From assembly GCA_964640055.1 (NCBI GenBank), contig CAZXFH010000020.1, positions 1-55,608 of the forward strand: DNA of 55,608 nucleotides, written 5' to 3'. This document shows positions 42,202 through 53,600 of the stretch, piece after piece. Position 1 is the stretch's first letter, and the number at the start of each line of letters is the position of its first letter. Under the pieces are notes generated by a model. The model did not search any database. It worked only from the letters and a program-made list of their open reading frames with translations, and was not told the origin of the DNA. The position numbers and the translations under genes are program-made. The DNA is from CAZXFH01 sp964640055. Lineage in GTDB: Bacteria > Fidelibacterota > UBA2242 > JAFGTP01.

Positions 42202-45200
42202 ATGTCTAAGCAAACACTTTTGGTCATTAGCAAATATAAGACAGTGCAAAAGCATCTGGAAAAAACCTGCCAGGCCGCGGGGCTGCAAATGATTGTGGCC
42301 TCGGGTACCGCCGGGCATATCGAAAAAAAAATAAAGAAAACGCGGCCTACACTGGTGGTTGTTGATGTCGCTTCCCGGCAGTCAGCATCATTCTATACCC
42401 GGCTGCGCCAGATACAGCAGACCTATCGGTTGTCCTACCTGTTTTTAATAAAAAGCAAGGCTCCCCAGTCGGTGAAAGAACTCACCGCCTTTTATCCCTG
42501 TGCCCTGGCAGGGAAACCCCTTGATAAAAACCAGCTCCCGAAGCTGATTGAAACCATCATCGCACAACGCCCTTTTGCTCCCCAATCCCGGGAAAAATCT
42601 GAAACACAAACAAAGAACAAGGCGGAAAATTTCCGCACCTTTACCGCAATCATTCCGGTCGCCATTATCATCTATCGCGGGAAAAAAATCATCTACGCCA
42701 ACCCGGCGGCGGAAAAAATAACCGGATATTCTCAAAAGGAGTTGCTGGCCAAAAATTTCTGGGAGACGGTCCATCCTAATTTTCAGCCCTTAATCAAACA
42801 GCGCGGTCTGGAGCGCCAGAAGGGCAAGTCACCCCCACCCCATTATGGGTTTAAAATTATTACTAAATCCGGACGGGAGAAATGGCTCTATATATACACG
42901 CAACCCTTTCAGTATGAAAATCAAAAAGCCGTGATGATATCCGCTCTGGACATTACCGCTTGGAAACAGGCCGAACGGGATTTGCGGGAATCGGAAAGCA
43001 AATACCGATTGCTGGTTGAAAATGTCAATGATGCTATTGTGATCAGCCAAAAAGATAAATTTATCTATTATAACCGACAATTCCCGGCTATGTTGGGATA
43101 TCAGTATCGGGAATTAATGGGCGCCAATTTTAAACAAGTTTACACCCCGGCGGGCGTTAAAAAACTATATGCCCGCCAAAAACTACGCGCTCAGGGAGAG
43201 GCCGTTCCCCAGAGATATGAGACCCAGTTACAGAAAAAAAACAGCGGCACGGTGTGGGTTGAAATCAGCAGCCGGATTATTGATTATAACGGCCGTGTCG
43301 CCACTTTTGCTGTCATTCGCAATATTGATCAGCAAAAGAAAACCCTTAAACGTTTGGAACATGAGCGCTATCTGTTTCGTACCTTGATGGAAAACCTGTC
43401 CGATGCCATTTATTTCAAGGATAAACAAAGCCGCTTCATCCGGGCCAATAAAGTGGTCGCCCGGCGGTTTGGTTTTCAGCAGCCTGCAGCGCTATACGGA
43501 AAAACAGATTTTGATTTCTTTTCAGAAACCCATGCTCAGGAAGCCTACGCGGATGAACAAAGAATCATCAAGACCGGTGAACCCATTATTAATAAAGAAG
43601 AACAAGAAGCCTGGCCGAATGGCAGGGTCAGCTGGGCCTTGACCACAAAGATGCCGCTCTATGATGAAAACGGTACGATTGTGGGAACCTTTGGAACCGG
43701 CAAAGATATTACCAGCATTAAAAATATTGAAGCCGCTTTAAGACAGAGTGAACACAACCTGGAGCAAATAATCCAGGGCAGTTCTGTACCAATCTTTGTG
43801 ATCGATAAAGACCACCGGGTGACCCACTGGAACAAAGCCATGGAAAACATCACCCGAATCAGTGCCGAAAAAATGCAGGGGACAAACCGGCACTGGGAAC
43901 CCTTTTATTCCAAGCAGCAACCGGTCCTGGCCGACTTCATCATTGACGGGTCAAAAGCAGTGGAAATCGATCAACACCAGAAAGTCAAAGTATATAAAAG
44001 CCCGGTCATCAAAGGGGCTTATGAAGGGACAGAGTTTGTACCTAAAGTCGGCGGCCGCGCCCGCTGGTTATATTTCACAGCCGCTCCTATTAAAGATTCA
44101 GCAGGACGGGTGATCGCCGCGATCGAAACCCTACAGGATATTACGCCGCTTAAAGAAGCGCAAGAAGCCATTAACACCCAAAAACAATACTTCGAGGCCT
44201 TATTCAACAGCTCAGCCTCCGCGATTGTCTCTTTGGATCAAAATGATAAGATTTTGAATGTAAATCCTCAGTTTGAAGCCCTTTTCGGCTATCGAAAAAC
44301 AGAGGTGCTCGGCAAAGACATTGACGCTCTGATCGCCCGGACGGATAATTACCACGCAGCACAAAAGATAACCCGCCGCGTTGCCCGGGGTGATATTATT
44401 CACCAGGAAGCCGTCCGTTACAAAAAAAACGGAACCCCGGTCAGTGTCACCATCAGCGGCAGCCCCATCCTGGTTAACGGCCAACAGATCGGTTCGCTGG
44501 GTATCTATGCTGATATCACAGCGCATAAACAAAACGAGAAGGCGTTGAAAGCCGCTAAACAGGAGGCCGAAAAAGCCAATCAAGCCAAGAACATTTTCCT
44601 GGCTAATATGAGTCACGAGCTAAGAACACCGATGAATGCCATTCTGGGTTTTACGGAAATTTTAGAGTCCACGGTGGCTGATAAAGCCCAGGCGCAATAC
44701 CTGGCCGCCATCAAATCCAGTGGTCGCATGCTACTAGATCTGATCAATGATATCCTGGACTTATCAAAAATAGAAGCGGGGCGTCTGGAACTGGATTATA
44801 AACCAGTGAATATCTTCAGCATAATCGAAGATATCAAAAACACCTTTAAATTCAAAATGCAAGAAAAAGAACTAGCGATCATTGTCCAGACTGATCCGGC
44901 CTTACCGCCCTATTTATTTGTAGACGAAGTACGCTTACGCCAAATTTTATACAATCTGATTGGCAACGCTCTGAAATTTACCCATCACGGTCATGTAAAG
45001 CTGATCGTTAAAAAGGTCAGGGAACACAAAAGAAGCAATGCCATCGATCTGCAATTCAAAGTGGTCGATACCGGTATCGGGATTCCCAAGGACCAACAAA
45101 ATCTGATCTTTAAAGCCTTTTTTCAGCAGCGGGGTCAGGACAGATCCAAATATGGCGGGTCAGGATTAGGGCTTAGTATTACCAAAAACCTTATCAACCA

Positions 45201-46098
45201 AATGGGGGGTGAAATTAAAGTAGAAAGCCATGTGGACCGGGGCAGTACTTTTCAATTTACCCTTCCCAAAATACAAAAGTCCCGGACGCAGCCGGAATAT
45301 CAAAGGCAACCATTGCCGTCGTCAGCCATTAATTTAGCGAGGCCTTTTAATATATTAATTGTGAGTAACATGAATGCTGCGCAGGAACTACTCAAAGCCT
45401 ATCTAGACCATCCAGCCCTTCGGCTGCAAACCGCACGCAATTCAAATCAGGCATGTGAACAGCTGAAAACAAAGCGTCCGGATCTTATTATTACTGATAT
45501 CCAAGGTCAACATAAAAACGCATTTAAGGACATAAAAAAATTAAAATCTGTACTGCCGGGTCTGGATATCCCTTTACTGCCGCTGACCGGAGCTGATAAC
45601 GCCGAAATTAATAAAAAATTAACCGCGCTCGGATGCCAAGATTATTTAGTTAAACCCATTAATAAAAAAGAACTGTTGCAGAAAATCACTCACTTTATCC
45701 CGAAGGAAAAATTGGGTGCCGGCCCCTCAGTAGTAGCCGCAAAAACAGCGGCTTCCCGGACAGAAGAGAAATTGACTGCGGCACTGGACCAACAATCAGC
45801 CGAAAGATTAAAGTGTCTGCAAAACATCCTGCAACAGGATTTTGTACCCCTGTGGCAGACCATTAAACAAAATTTCGTAATAAATGACATTGAGGGCTTT
45901 GCCCGGGAACTCGGTCAAGTGGCCGATCAATTCCAGCTTACGCCGCTTAAAGAATGGACGTTGAAATTAATCGAAGCTTCCCAGAATTTCGACATGGAAA
46001 TCCTTCCCGACATCCTGGAATATTTTGATACCATTCTTACCAAGATCGAGGCTCAGGCAACTCCGCATGAAAATAATGGGAAAGGAACCATAAAGTGA
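42202..46098 (+). CDS. Hybrid sensor histidine kinase with five PAS domains and two receiver-like domains
   Basis: 1298 residues, no membrane helices, hence cytosolic. Order: receiver-like domain without the acidic pair (1-120), five PAS domains (about 146-262, 270-385, 392-510, 520-660, 668-785), HisKA with phospho-acceptor H805 (MSHELRTPMNAILGF), HATPase (NLIGNALKFT, DTGIGI, GGSGLGLSI), a second receiver-like domain, and a C-terminal helical domain lacking an obvious HPt histidine. In the second receiver the first acidic residues are replaced (ILIVSNM instead of IVDD), while ITDIQ, LPLTG and VKPI are retained. The next gene overlaps by 4 bases and encodes a proper response regulator, its likely partner. 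Ligands are unknown; several PAS domains could bind cofactors. Confidence 0.9.
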   Translation: MSKQTLLVISKYKTVQKHLEKTCQAAGLQMIVASGTAGHIEKKIKKTRPTLVVVDVASRQSASFYTRLRQIQQTYRLSYLFLIKSKAPQSVKELTAFYPCALAGKPLDKNQLPKLIETIIAQRPFAPQSREKSETQTKNKAENFRTFTAIIPVAIIIYRGKKIIYANPAAEKITGYSQKELLAKNFWETVHPNFQPLIKQRGLERQKGKSPPPHYGFKIITKSGREKWLYIYTQPFQYENQKAVMISALDITAWKQAERDLRESESKYRLLVENVNDAIVISQKDKFIYYNRQFPAMLGYQYRELMGANFKQVYTPAGVKKLYARQKLRAQGEAVPQRYETQLQKKNSGTVWVEISSRIIDYNGRVATFAVIRNIDQQKKTLKRLEHERYLFRTLMENLSDAIYFKDKQSRFIRANKVVARRFGFQQPAALYGKTDFDFFSETHAQEAYADEQRIIKTGEPIINKEEQEAWPNGRVSWALTTKMPLYDENGTIVGTFGTGKDITSIKNIEAALRQSEHNLEQIIQGSSVPIFVIDKDHRVTHWNKAMENITRISAEKMQGTNRHWEPFYSKQQPVLADFIIDGSKAVEIDQHQKVKVYKSPVIKGAYEGTEFVPKVGGRARWLYFTAAPIKDSAGRVIAAIETLQDITPLKEAQEAINTQKQYFEALFNSSASAIVSLDQNDKILNVNPQFEALFGYRKTEVLGKDIDALIARTDNYHAAQKITRRVARGDIIHQEAVRYKKNGTPVSVTISGSPILVNGQQIGSLGIYADITAHKQNEKALKAAKQEAEKANQAKNIFLANMSHELRTPMNAILGFTEILESTVADKAQAQYLAAIKSSGRMLLDLINDILDLSKIEAGRLELDYKPVNIFSIIEDIKNTFKFKMQEKELAIIVQTDPALPPYLFVDEVRLRQILYNLIGNALKFTHHGHVKLIVKKVREHKRSNAIDLQFKVVDTGIGIPKDQQNLIFKAFFQQRGQDRSKYGGSGLGLSITKNLINQMGGEIKVESHVDRGSTFQFTLPKIQKSRTQPEYQRQPLPSSAINLARPFNILIVSNMNAAQELLKAYLDHPALRLQTARNSNQACEQLKTKRPDLIITDIQGQHKNAFKDIKKLKSVLPGLDIPLLPLTGADNAEINKKLTALGCQDYLVKPINKKELLQKITHFIPKEKLGAGPSVVAAKTAASRTEEKLTAALDQQSAERLKCLQNILQQDFVPLWQTIKQNFVINDIEGFARELGQVADQFQLTPLKEWTLKLIEASQNFDMEILPDILEYFDTILTKIEAQATPHENNGKGTIK

Positions 46099-46757
46099 TT
46101 AGTCAGGCATACTCAAAACAAAACAGTGACATCCCGGTTATCCTGATCGTAGATGACATCCCCAAAAACCTACAGGTTCTGGGAAATATTCTCAAACAAG
46201 AAAATTATAAGGTCTCTCTGGCAACCAGCGGCCGGCAGGCCCTAAAGATCCTGGAAACTCTTCATCCGGACCTGATCCTGCTGGATATAATGATGAACAA
46301 CATGGATGGCTTCACTGTCTGTAAGACGCTCAAGAAACAGGCCGCCACCCGGCAGATTCCGATCATTTTTATCAGCGCTAAAGGGCAAACCGAAGATATT
46401 GTCAAGGGGTTAAAACTCGGCGCAGTGGACTATATCACCAAGCCCTTTAATGCCACCGAATTATTGGCCCGCGTAAACACCCACATCTCCCTTAAGCGTG
46501 CCCATGAAATCCAGAAAAAATTGAACCGGAAACTAAAACGTTCGCTGGAAGAAATCAAACAACTGCGCGGCCTGCTTCCGATCTGTGCCAATTGTAAAAA
46601 AATCCGGGACGATGCCGGTTTCTGGCACAACGTGGAGGAATATATATCCGACCACTCAGAAGCCAAGTTCACCCACGGGTTATGCCCCGGCTGCATCAAG
46701 GAATTATACCCCCGGCAATACAAACGAATTCTTTCCGGCAAAGATAAACAGAAATAA
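46095..46757 (+). CDS. Response regulator with C-terminal CxxC zinc-finger-like module
   Basis: 220 residues. The start is a GTG overlapping the kinase stop (GTGA) with AAAGGAACC upstream. A complete receiver is present: acidic pair D20-D21, phospho-acceptor D64 (LLDIMM), Ser/Thr in FISAKG and the lysine in ITKPFN. A linker coiled coil follows (RKLKRSLEEIKQLRGLL). The C-terminal part has ICANCKKIRDD ... LCPGCIKELYP, two CxxC pairs that probably bind zinc. This output module occurs after receivers and PAS kinases in many environmental bacteria, without a known function. No DNA-binding domain is visible. Confidence 0.88.
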   Translation: MISQAYSKQNSDIPVILIVDDIPKNLQVLGNILKQENYKVSLATSGRQALKILETLHPDLILLDIMMNNMDGFTVCKTLKKQAATRQIPIIFISAKGQTEDIVKGLKLGAVDYITKPFNATELLARVNTHISLKRAHEIQKKLNRKLKRSLEEIKQLRGLLPICANCKKIRDDAGFWHNVEEYISDHSEAKFTHGLCPGCIKELYPRQYKRILSGKDKQK

Positions 46758-46779
46758 CCTTGTTATAAGTTATCACCCT

Positions 46780-47601
46780 ATGAGCCAAACACAAACACCC
46801 TATGCCAACCCAGCCCATCTGCAAACAGCTGCGGATTATTTAAAGCACCATTTCCCCGAACAGCCCCGGATAGCCATTATCCTGGGATCAGGATTGAGTT
46901 ATTTTGCCGCCCAGCTCGATCCCTTTGTCGAAATCAAGGCCCCGGAGATACCCTGGTATCCTCCTCCTACGGTCCAAGGGCATGCCGGCCAGCTGTGTTT
47001 AGGACGAGTCATGGGAGAAACCGTGCTGGCCGTTCAGGGGCGTTCACACTACTATGAAGGTAAATCCTTGCGGGAGATTACCTTTCCCGTCCAACTCCTG
47101 GCCCGGCTCGGGATCACTCATTTGGTGCTGACCAATGCCGCCGGGGGCATAAATCCGGCCTGTCATCCCGGCGAATTTATCCTCTTGGCCGACTATATTA
47201 ATTTTACCCAAATCCAGCTGTTCCCAGGCAAACAGCTAGGGAACCCCTTTCCTGTTGCGCTGAGAAAAATTGCCCTGGAGACAGCTCGCCAGAGGAACCT
47301 TGCCCTGCCGGAAGGTGTATATTGCTGGACTAGCGGTCCCAGTTATGAAACCGCTGCTGAGATAGAGGCGCTGCGCAAACTGGGGGGTGATGCGGTGGGC
47401 ATGTCCACAGTACCGGAGGCCCTGATGGCCGCGGATCTGGGAGTGCAAACCGTAGGGATCAGCTTGATTACCAATTATGCGGCCGGAATCAGCCAACACC
47501 CCTTGACCCATACCGAAGTCCAGGAAACCGCCGAAGCCATCAAAATCCCCTATTCCGAGTTCATTTACACCCTGATCGCCAATATTATCCGAAAAAAATA
47601 G
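46780..47601 (+). CDS. Purine nucleoside phosphorylase (trimeric, PNP family)
   Basis: The ATG at 46780 gives 273 residues; the long open frame starts earlier inside the response-regulator gene and is not used. Family motifs: AIILGSGLSYF (phosphate loop), VQGHAGQL, VQGRSHYYEG, LTNAAGGINP, TSGPSYETAAEIEAL, DAVGMSTVPEAL, ITNYAAGIS. These are typical of the 270-290-residue trimeric PNP that phosphorolyses guanosine and inosine. It sits 22 bases after the response regulator without a clear ribosome-binding site. Possibly important for salvage, since the adenine deaminase of this genome region is broken. Confidence 0.92.
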   Translation: MSQTQTPYANPAHLQTAADYLKHHFPEQPRIAIILGSGLSYFAAQLDPFVEIKAPEIPWYPPPTVQGHAGQLCLGRVMGETVLAVQGRSHYYEGKSLREITFPVQLLARLGITHLVLTNAAGGINPACHPGEFILLADYINFTQIQLFPGKQLGNPFPVALRKIALETARQRNLALPEGVYCWTSGPSYETAAEIEALRKLGGDAVGMSTVPEALMAADLGVQTVGISLITNYAAGISQHPLTHTEVQETAEAIKIPYSEFIYTLIANIIRKK

Positions 47602-47644
47602 TTTCGAATAATTAGCACGTAATTTATAAATTTAGTGTCAAATT

Positions 47645-49804
47645 ATGGGACGCAAAGACAAAAATATCAAACCCCTTAGCTGGTCAAAAGCCCTGCAACG
47701 GGTCCTGATTCTTTATGGTATCGGCATTATCCTAGTAACCGGAATTTTATTCTATTATTCCACCCAACTGCCAACCATCGGAGAACTGCAACGCTTTGAA
47801 CCGGAATTGACCACGCGTATTTTTTCCCGGGATGGCGTGGTTTTGGATGAAATCAGCGCTCAGCGGCGTACTCTGATTCCCCTGGAAAAAATCCCGCCGG
47901 AAATGATCCAGGCGGCCATCGCCATTGAAGACGCCCGCTTCCGGGAACACTGGGGCGTCAGTCTGCGGGATTTTTTCAGAGCTGTGGTCATTGACGTGCT
48001 GACCCTGAGTAAAGCCCAGGGCGCTAGCACCATGACCCAACAGCTGGCCCGTATCCTTTACGAAAAAATCGGCTATGAAAAAACTATCTCACGTAAAATT
48101 AAAGAGTTCCTGACCGCCTTACAGCTGGAACGGATGTATACCAAGGATGAAATCGCGGGAATGTATGTCAATTCCAGCTATATGGGCCACACCTATGGGA
48201 TCCAGGCCGCTGCAGAATATTATCTCAATAAATCCGCTGAAAATCTCACCCTGGACGAATGCGCCCTGCTGGCCGGTGTGATTAAACATTCGGTCCGTTT
48301 TTCTCCTGTTCGCAATCCGGTTAACGCCTTCCAGAGAAGAAATTTGGTGCTGAACCGCATGATGGTCATGAATTTTATCAGTGAAGAGGAGTACCTGCTC
48401 TATAAAAACCGCCCCTTACAAATCCAACGGCCGGAAACCCCGTCGGCTATCGCACCCTATTTTGTGGAATATATTAAGCGTCAGATCCGCCGCGAAAAAG
48501 AAAGCCTGGATATTAATATTTATAAGGATGGGTTGTCCATTTATACCACTTTGGACACTCGCTTCCAAACCATTGCCGATACCGCCTTTCATGCTCATTT
48601 GAAAAAGCAACAGCAGGTCTTGAACCGCCGGTTGTTAAGCAACCCCAAAAAATTACAATCCATAATATCCGACACCACAGTTACCCGGGAACAAGTACAA
48701 GCCATGATAAAGGGCGAGCTGCCGTTCAAGGAGTCTTTGCGCAAATCCCTAGTCGTCCAAGGGGCTCTTGTGGCCATCGATTTCCACTCCGGACAAATAT
48801 TAGCCATGATCGGCGGGCGGAATTTCAAGGAATCCCAGTGGAACCGCGCTACGCAAGCCAAACGCCAACCCGGCTCCGCCTTTAAACCGATCGTCTATGC
48901 CACGGCCATTGATAACGGTTTTCCGGTGACCACTCAACTGCTCAATCAGCCTGTGGTACTGAATATGAGCGAGGGGAGCCGCTGGGCACCGGAGAATTAC
49001 GATCACTCTACCGGCGGCCTGACCACTCTGCGGGAAGGCATTCGCCGCTCCCTGAATCTGATCGCAGCCCGTATTGTCCAGGAATTGATCTCTCCGGAAT
49101 CCGTCGTCAAAACCGCCCGGCGCATGCATTTAACGACCCACATCCCGGCAGTAGACGCGATTGCGCTGGGCTCGGCCTCGGTAAAACCCATCGAATTAAC
49201 CGCCGCCTATGGTATTTTCGCGAATCAGGGGGTCTGGGTGGAACCGATCGCCATCACCAAGATTGTAGATCGCTATGGTAATATTGTGGCCAAATACAGC
49301 CCGGGACGGGATCTGGTCTTCAGCGAAGAAACCGCCTATATCACTACCAACCTGTTGCAAACCGTGATTGACGAGGGTACCGGCGGAAGTGCCCGCTGGA
49401 AGTTCAATTTCCAACACACCGCCGCCGGCAAAACCGGTACTACCAACAATTTTTCCGATGCCTGGTTTGTGGGCTTCACCCCCCGTCTGGTAGCCGGGGT
49501 TTATGTCGGCATAGATGATCCTTCCGTATCCCTGGGGGAAAATGAATCCGGTGCCCGGGCCGCTCTGCCGATCTGGGCCCGTTTTATGCGCCGCCTTCAC
49601 CGTACCATGGAATGGCCGGATCAAAAATTCAAGCAACCAGCCGGTGTTGTTGATGTGGAAATCTGCAGCGAGACCAAACTTTTGCCCTCCAAATATTGTC
49701 CCATTGAAACCGAAATCTTCAACCGGGAGAACATCCCCAGCGATCACTGTCCGCTGCACCAGGAGATCCAGCGTCAAAAAGATAAAGACAAAGTGATATT
49801 TTAG
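47645..49804 (+). CDS. Bifunctional penicillin-binding protein 1A (GT51 + transpeptidase)
   Basis: 719 residues. One N-terminal membrane helix (VLILYGIGIILVTGILFYY). The GT51 domain carries catalytic E95 in AIEDARFREHWGV and GASTMTQQLAR. The transpeptidase has SxxK at S411-K414 (PGSAFKPIVYA), an SxN block in RRSLNLIAAR, and KTGT at K596 (AGKTGTTNNFSDAWFVG). A short Cys-containing C-terminal extension (CSETKLLPSKYCPIETE, DHCPLH) is typical of PBP1A in FCB-like bacteria. It polymerises and crosslinks peptidoglycan in the periplasm. Confidence 0.95.
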   Translation: MGRKDKNIKPLSWSKALQRVLILYGIGIILVTGILFYYSTQLPTIGELQRFEPELTTRIFSRDGVVLDEISAQRRTLIPLEKIPPEMIQAAIAIEDARFREHWGVSLRDFFRAVVIDVLTLSKAQGASTMTQQLARILYEKIGYEKTISRKIKEFLTALQLERMYTKDEIAGMYVNSSYMGHTYGIQAAAEYYLNKSAENLTLDECALLAGVIKHSVRFSPVRNPVNAFQRRNLVLNRMMVMNFISEEEYLLYKNRPLQIQRPETPSAIAPYFVEYIKRQIRREKESLDINIYKDGLSIYTTLDTRFQTIADTAFHAHLKKQQQVLNRRLLSNPKKLQSIISDTTVTREQVQAMIKGELPFKESLRKSLVVQGALVAIDFHSGQILAMIGGRNFKESQWNRATQAKRQPGSAFKPIVYATAIDNGFPVTTQLLNQPVVLNMSEGSRWAPENYDHSTGGLTTLREGIRRSLNLIAARIVQELISPESVVKTARRMHLTTHIPAVDAIALGSASVKPIELTAAYGIFANQGVWVEPIAITKIVDRYGNIVAKYSPGRDLVFSEETAYITTNLLQTVIDEGTGGSARWKFNFQHTAAGKTGTTNNFSDAWFVGFTPRLVAGVYVGIDDPSVSLGENESGARAALPIWARFMRRLHRTMEWPDQKFKQPAGVVDVEICSETKLLPSKYCPIETEIFNRENIPSDHCPLHQEIQRQKDKDKVIF

Positions 49805-49968
49805 TTCAATTTCCTCCCAAAAAGAACCGACAAATTATTTGCTTATTTAACGCGTGTTAACTAACATATAAAGTATATTATACGGGATGGAGACAGGCTT
49901 ACGGGTCCATAAACATTGTTTTTATATTCAATAAGGTCTTTAACAATCGTTTTCAAAGGAGAGTGCCC

Positions 49969-50574
49969 ATGAAAAAGTTTATATTTATGCCTATCTTGTT
50001 CAGCAGTATAATGTTCATATTACCACGCTGCACATCAATGGGTTTTATGCCGGATCAATATTCACTTGCCACGGCTGACTATGTCAACCAACAAATTGAT
50101 CAAAAAATTCAAACCGCTAAAGCGGATGTGAAAAAAGAGACCGAAGCGGCTATCGAGGAAAAGTTTAAAGACTATATCGCTCAACTGGAACAGCAGCAGA
50201 AGGAATTAGAACGGGTTCTGACTTCCGTGGAAGATATCAATAAAAAAGCCCAGACCATCGACGCCCATTTTCGGCGCATGCGTTCCGATCTGGAGGATAA
50301 CCGCCGCCAATTAATGGATAACCTGGATGAAGTCTCGGATACCCTGGATGCGAATGTGGAGCGGTTCAACACCTATATCAGCCAGTTAAAACAAATTGAC
50401 CAGACCCTGAAAAACAATATCACCACTATCGAAGAAAATATCGCTGCCCTGCAAGAACAGGACCAGCAATTTGCCACTCAAACCGCCAAAATAGAGGCTC
50501 AATTAGAAAAGATGCCGGAAACCACATTGCGTGATCTGCGGAATGCCATTGAAACCTTTTATAAAGAAGAATAG
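49969..50574 (+). CDS. Coiled-coil lipoprotein-like protein
   Basis: 201 residues from the ATG at 49969 (AAAGGAGAG five bases upstream; a GTG two codons earlier is less likely). MKKFIFMPILFSSIMFILPRC is a signal with a Cys that may be lipidated, though Arg before Cys is unusual. The rest is almost entirely coiled coil (VNQQIDQKIQTAKADVKKET, DYIAQLEQQQKELERVLTSV, TIEENIAALQEQDQQFATQ). First gene before the WD40-caspase, 32 bases apart, so likely the same operon. Confidence 0.72.
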   Translation: MKKFIFMPILFSSIMFILPRCTSMGFMPDQYSLATADYVNQQIDQKIQTAKADVKKETEAAIEEKFKDYIAQLEQQQKELERVLTSVEDINKKAQTIDAHFRRMRSDLEDNRRQLMDNLDEVSDTLDANVERFNTYISQLKQIDQTLKNNITTIEENIAALQEQDQQFATQTAKIEAQLEKMPETTLRDLRNAIETFYKEE

Positions 50575-50606
50575 GGTTTTATCCATTTCACCGAGGAGGG
50601 TGAAGC

Positions 50607-53600
50607 ATGCAATGTATCAAATCACTAACCATTAGCACTCTATTGGTTTGTCTATGTTGGAGTCCGCTCAGCGAACCGCGGCTGACAGCTCAGGAACCGG
50701 ATAATCCTTCGGACACCACCAAAGCCAGCATCTTTGGTCAAGCAAAGAATAAAATCGGCGGGCTGTTGTCGAAAGATAAATCCGCAACCCAAGATTCCAC
50801 CGCAAAGGAAGACGGCACACTTAAAAAAACTTTTGACCAGACCATTAACAAGCTGGGCTCCATTATGGATAAAACCGGTCTGTCTGCCACTAAAACCGCC
50901 CAACTGGATACCGGAGATACCACCGCCCAGGTCAAAGCACCGGAAACTGAAGCCGGAGATCTTGACAGCCAGCAACGACAATTAAAAGCCCTGGTTGAAC
51001 GTCAAAAAGACCTAAAAGAAGAGGTCGAGCAGGAATATCAGGCGGCTGTGGGCCGGGTAATCGATGCCAGTCCTCAGGGCGAGTTTGAAGGGCCGGACGA
51101 ATACCAAGAACGTTTAGCCGATAACGAGCGCACACGTATAGCCCTGCGTCAAAAATATGAGCGCGTACTACAGGAACGGCGCACCTCCATCGAAAGAAAA
51201 ATCGAGGGCATTGTTACCCAAACCTACCGTAGTCCGATCAAACTGGAAATCGGCTCATATATCGCCGCCCGGGAACGGTTCACCTTTTCCGTACCCACCA
51301 CCGGGCAACGGGGCAGCTTCGTTATACCCAGGGAGATTGCCAAACAATTTAAAACCGATTTTAACACTTTGAATCCGATCGGTGTTTTTCAGTTGCAAAA
51401 AGATGGTACCCGGCGGCTGGTTAATGTGGAAATTAAATACAATGAAACCAGCTCTAGCTCCCTGGTTGACCGGGACGTTCAGAAAGTGGCCGCCCGTCAA
51501 CAAATTGAAGGGCATAAACGCACCATCAATGTCCTGGCTTTCAATAACCTGGGCACCCTACTGGCCACAGGGGGTGATGATAAAACCGTGAAAATCTGGG
51601 ATGCCAACAAACACACCCTGCTTTCTAAACTCGACGATTTCGATTCCTATGTTACGGCGCTGAACTTTCACCCCAACCAACAGATCCTGGCCTGCGGAGA
51701 TTATGACGGTAATCTGCAGATCTACAACGTTGATACCCAGTCCAAACGCCATACGGTCAAAGCACACGACGATGAAGTTAAAACTGTCTCCTTTAATTTT
51801 GATGGCTCAGAACTCGCTTCCGGGGGCCGGGACGGACTGGTAAAAATATGGGATACCCAGGAGTTAAAGTTAAAAGATACCCTGGATGTGGCCAATCAAA
51901 GTGTGATTTCCGTGATCTACAGCCCTGACGGCAATAAATTACTGGTCGGTTTGGAAGACGGCACCGTTAAGTTGTTCGATCCTTTTAAACACACCCTGAA
52001 ACAGTCCATTGATTCCAAATCCGCCTTTCTAACCTTCATGGCCATCAGTCCGGACGGTCAAACCCTGGCCACCAGCGGCATTTACAAAGAAATACGACTC
52101 TGGAACACTCAGGACCTTTCCGCCCTGCTCACCATTAAGGATGGCATTAACAGCGCCGCCAACCGTCTGGCCTTTAGCTACCCCGACGGATATATTTTGG
52201 CCGGCAGCACTGAGGATGATGAACTCTTGCTCTGGGATACTTATGATGGCGCTCTGGTTAAGAAAATTGAAAAGGCCCATGAGAACAAGATTAAAGGCCT
52301 GGATTTTAATGTTAATGGTAAAATGCTGGCCAGTTGCAGCGCAGATAAAACACTCCGGCTCTGGAATGTCAGCTACGATGAATTCAGCGAATTTGCCAGC
52401 GCCGGCCGGGATATCAGCGGCGGAATTAAAAGCAGTGGTCTACCCCCCAATTTGAACTCCCAGCTGACCTTTTACGAGCCCTCCGGCAACAATATCCTGG
52501 ATGCCCTGGAAGAAGGTCAACTCACTGTCACGATCGAAAACAGTGGCGAAGGCGATGCCCATAAGGTCATGGTGCTCCTTTCCGGTGATTATCCCTCTTA
52601 TCTGAATTTCAGAAAACAGGTGAACGTGGGACCGATTCCGGCCGGTGGAAAAGAAACTGTGGAAATTCCGTTGCAGGCCGGCTACCGGATACCCTCAGAT
52701 CAGGTCTCGTTGACCTGCACGGTTAAGGACCAGGCCGTTGACGTGCAAAGCGAGCCCATACAAGTCAATTTCGAAACTGCCCAGTATTATGTGGACCTCG
52801 CCCTGGCCGGTCGCCAGATAATCGATAATAATCAGGACGCCCGTATTTCCCCCCGGGAATTGGTCACGGTGCAGATCTATATACAAAACCGGGGAAGCAG
52901 TCTGGCCCGCGCAGTCAAAGCACGTGTCAACATTGGTGAAAATGTCTTCTTTTCCGATACCCCAGACCAGAAGAGCAAATTTTTCGACCTGGGCGACCTG
53001 GCGCCCGGTGAACATAAAGAAGAGGTGGTCTTTGACCTGTGGGCCAATAGCTCAGCGCCGGACACCTTGCCGGTTTATCTTTCTTTAAATGAGTTGTGGG
53101 GGGAGTGGGGTAATGAGAACATCCCTGTGGTTCTGCCCTTTGACAAGCCGAACATCACCATGAAAACCCTGACCGTGGAGGGCCATAAGCAAGCCGGCGA
53201 ACTGACGATCAGGGATTTTTCTATCGATGTGGAGGAAAACATACCCCAAACACTAAAAAGAAGAGAAAAAGCCCTAGCCGTTGTTTTCGGGATTGAAAAA
53301 TATAAAGATGTTTCCGATGTCTCCTATGCCAAACGAGATGCGGCTTTTGTAAAGCAATATTTCCAAGATGTCCTGGGAATCCCCGAAATACGTATCTATT
53401 TCAAAACCGATTCCGATGTGGGAAAAGCGGAATTTGACAAGGTCTTCTCTCCGGGTGGCTGGCTGGATAAACGGTTGGAACCCGGTGTCTCCGAAATCTA
53501 CGTCTATTACTCCGGCCATGGCGCACCGGATCTCCAAAACAACCAGGCGTTTCTGATTCCCTACGACGGAGACCCCAACTACGCCTCGCAAACCGGGTAT

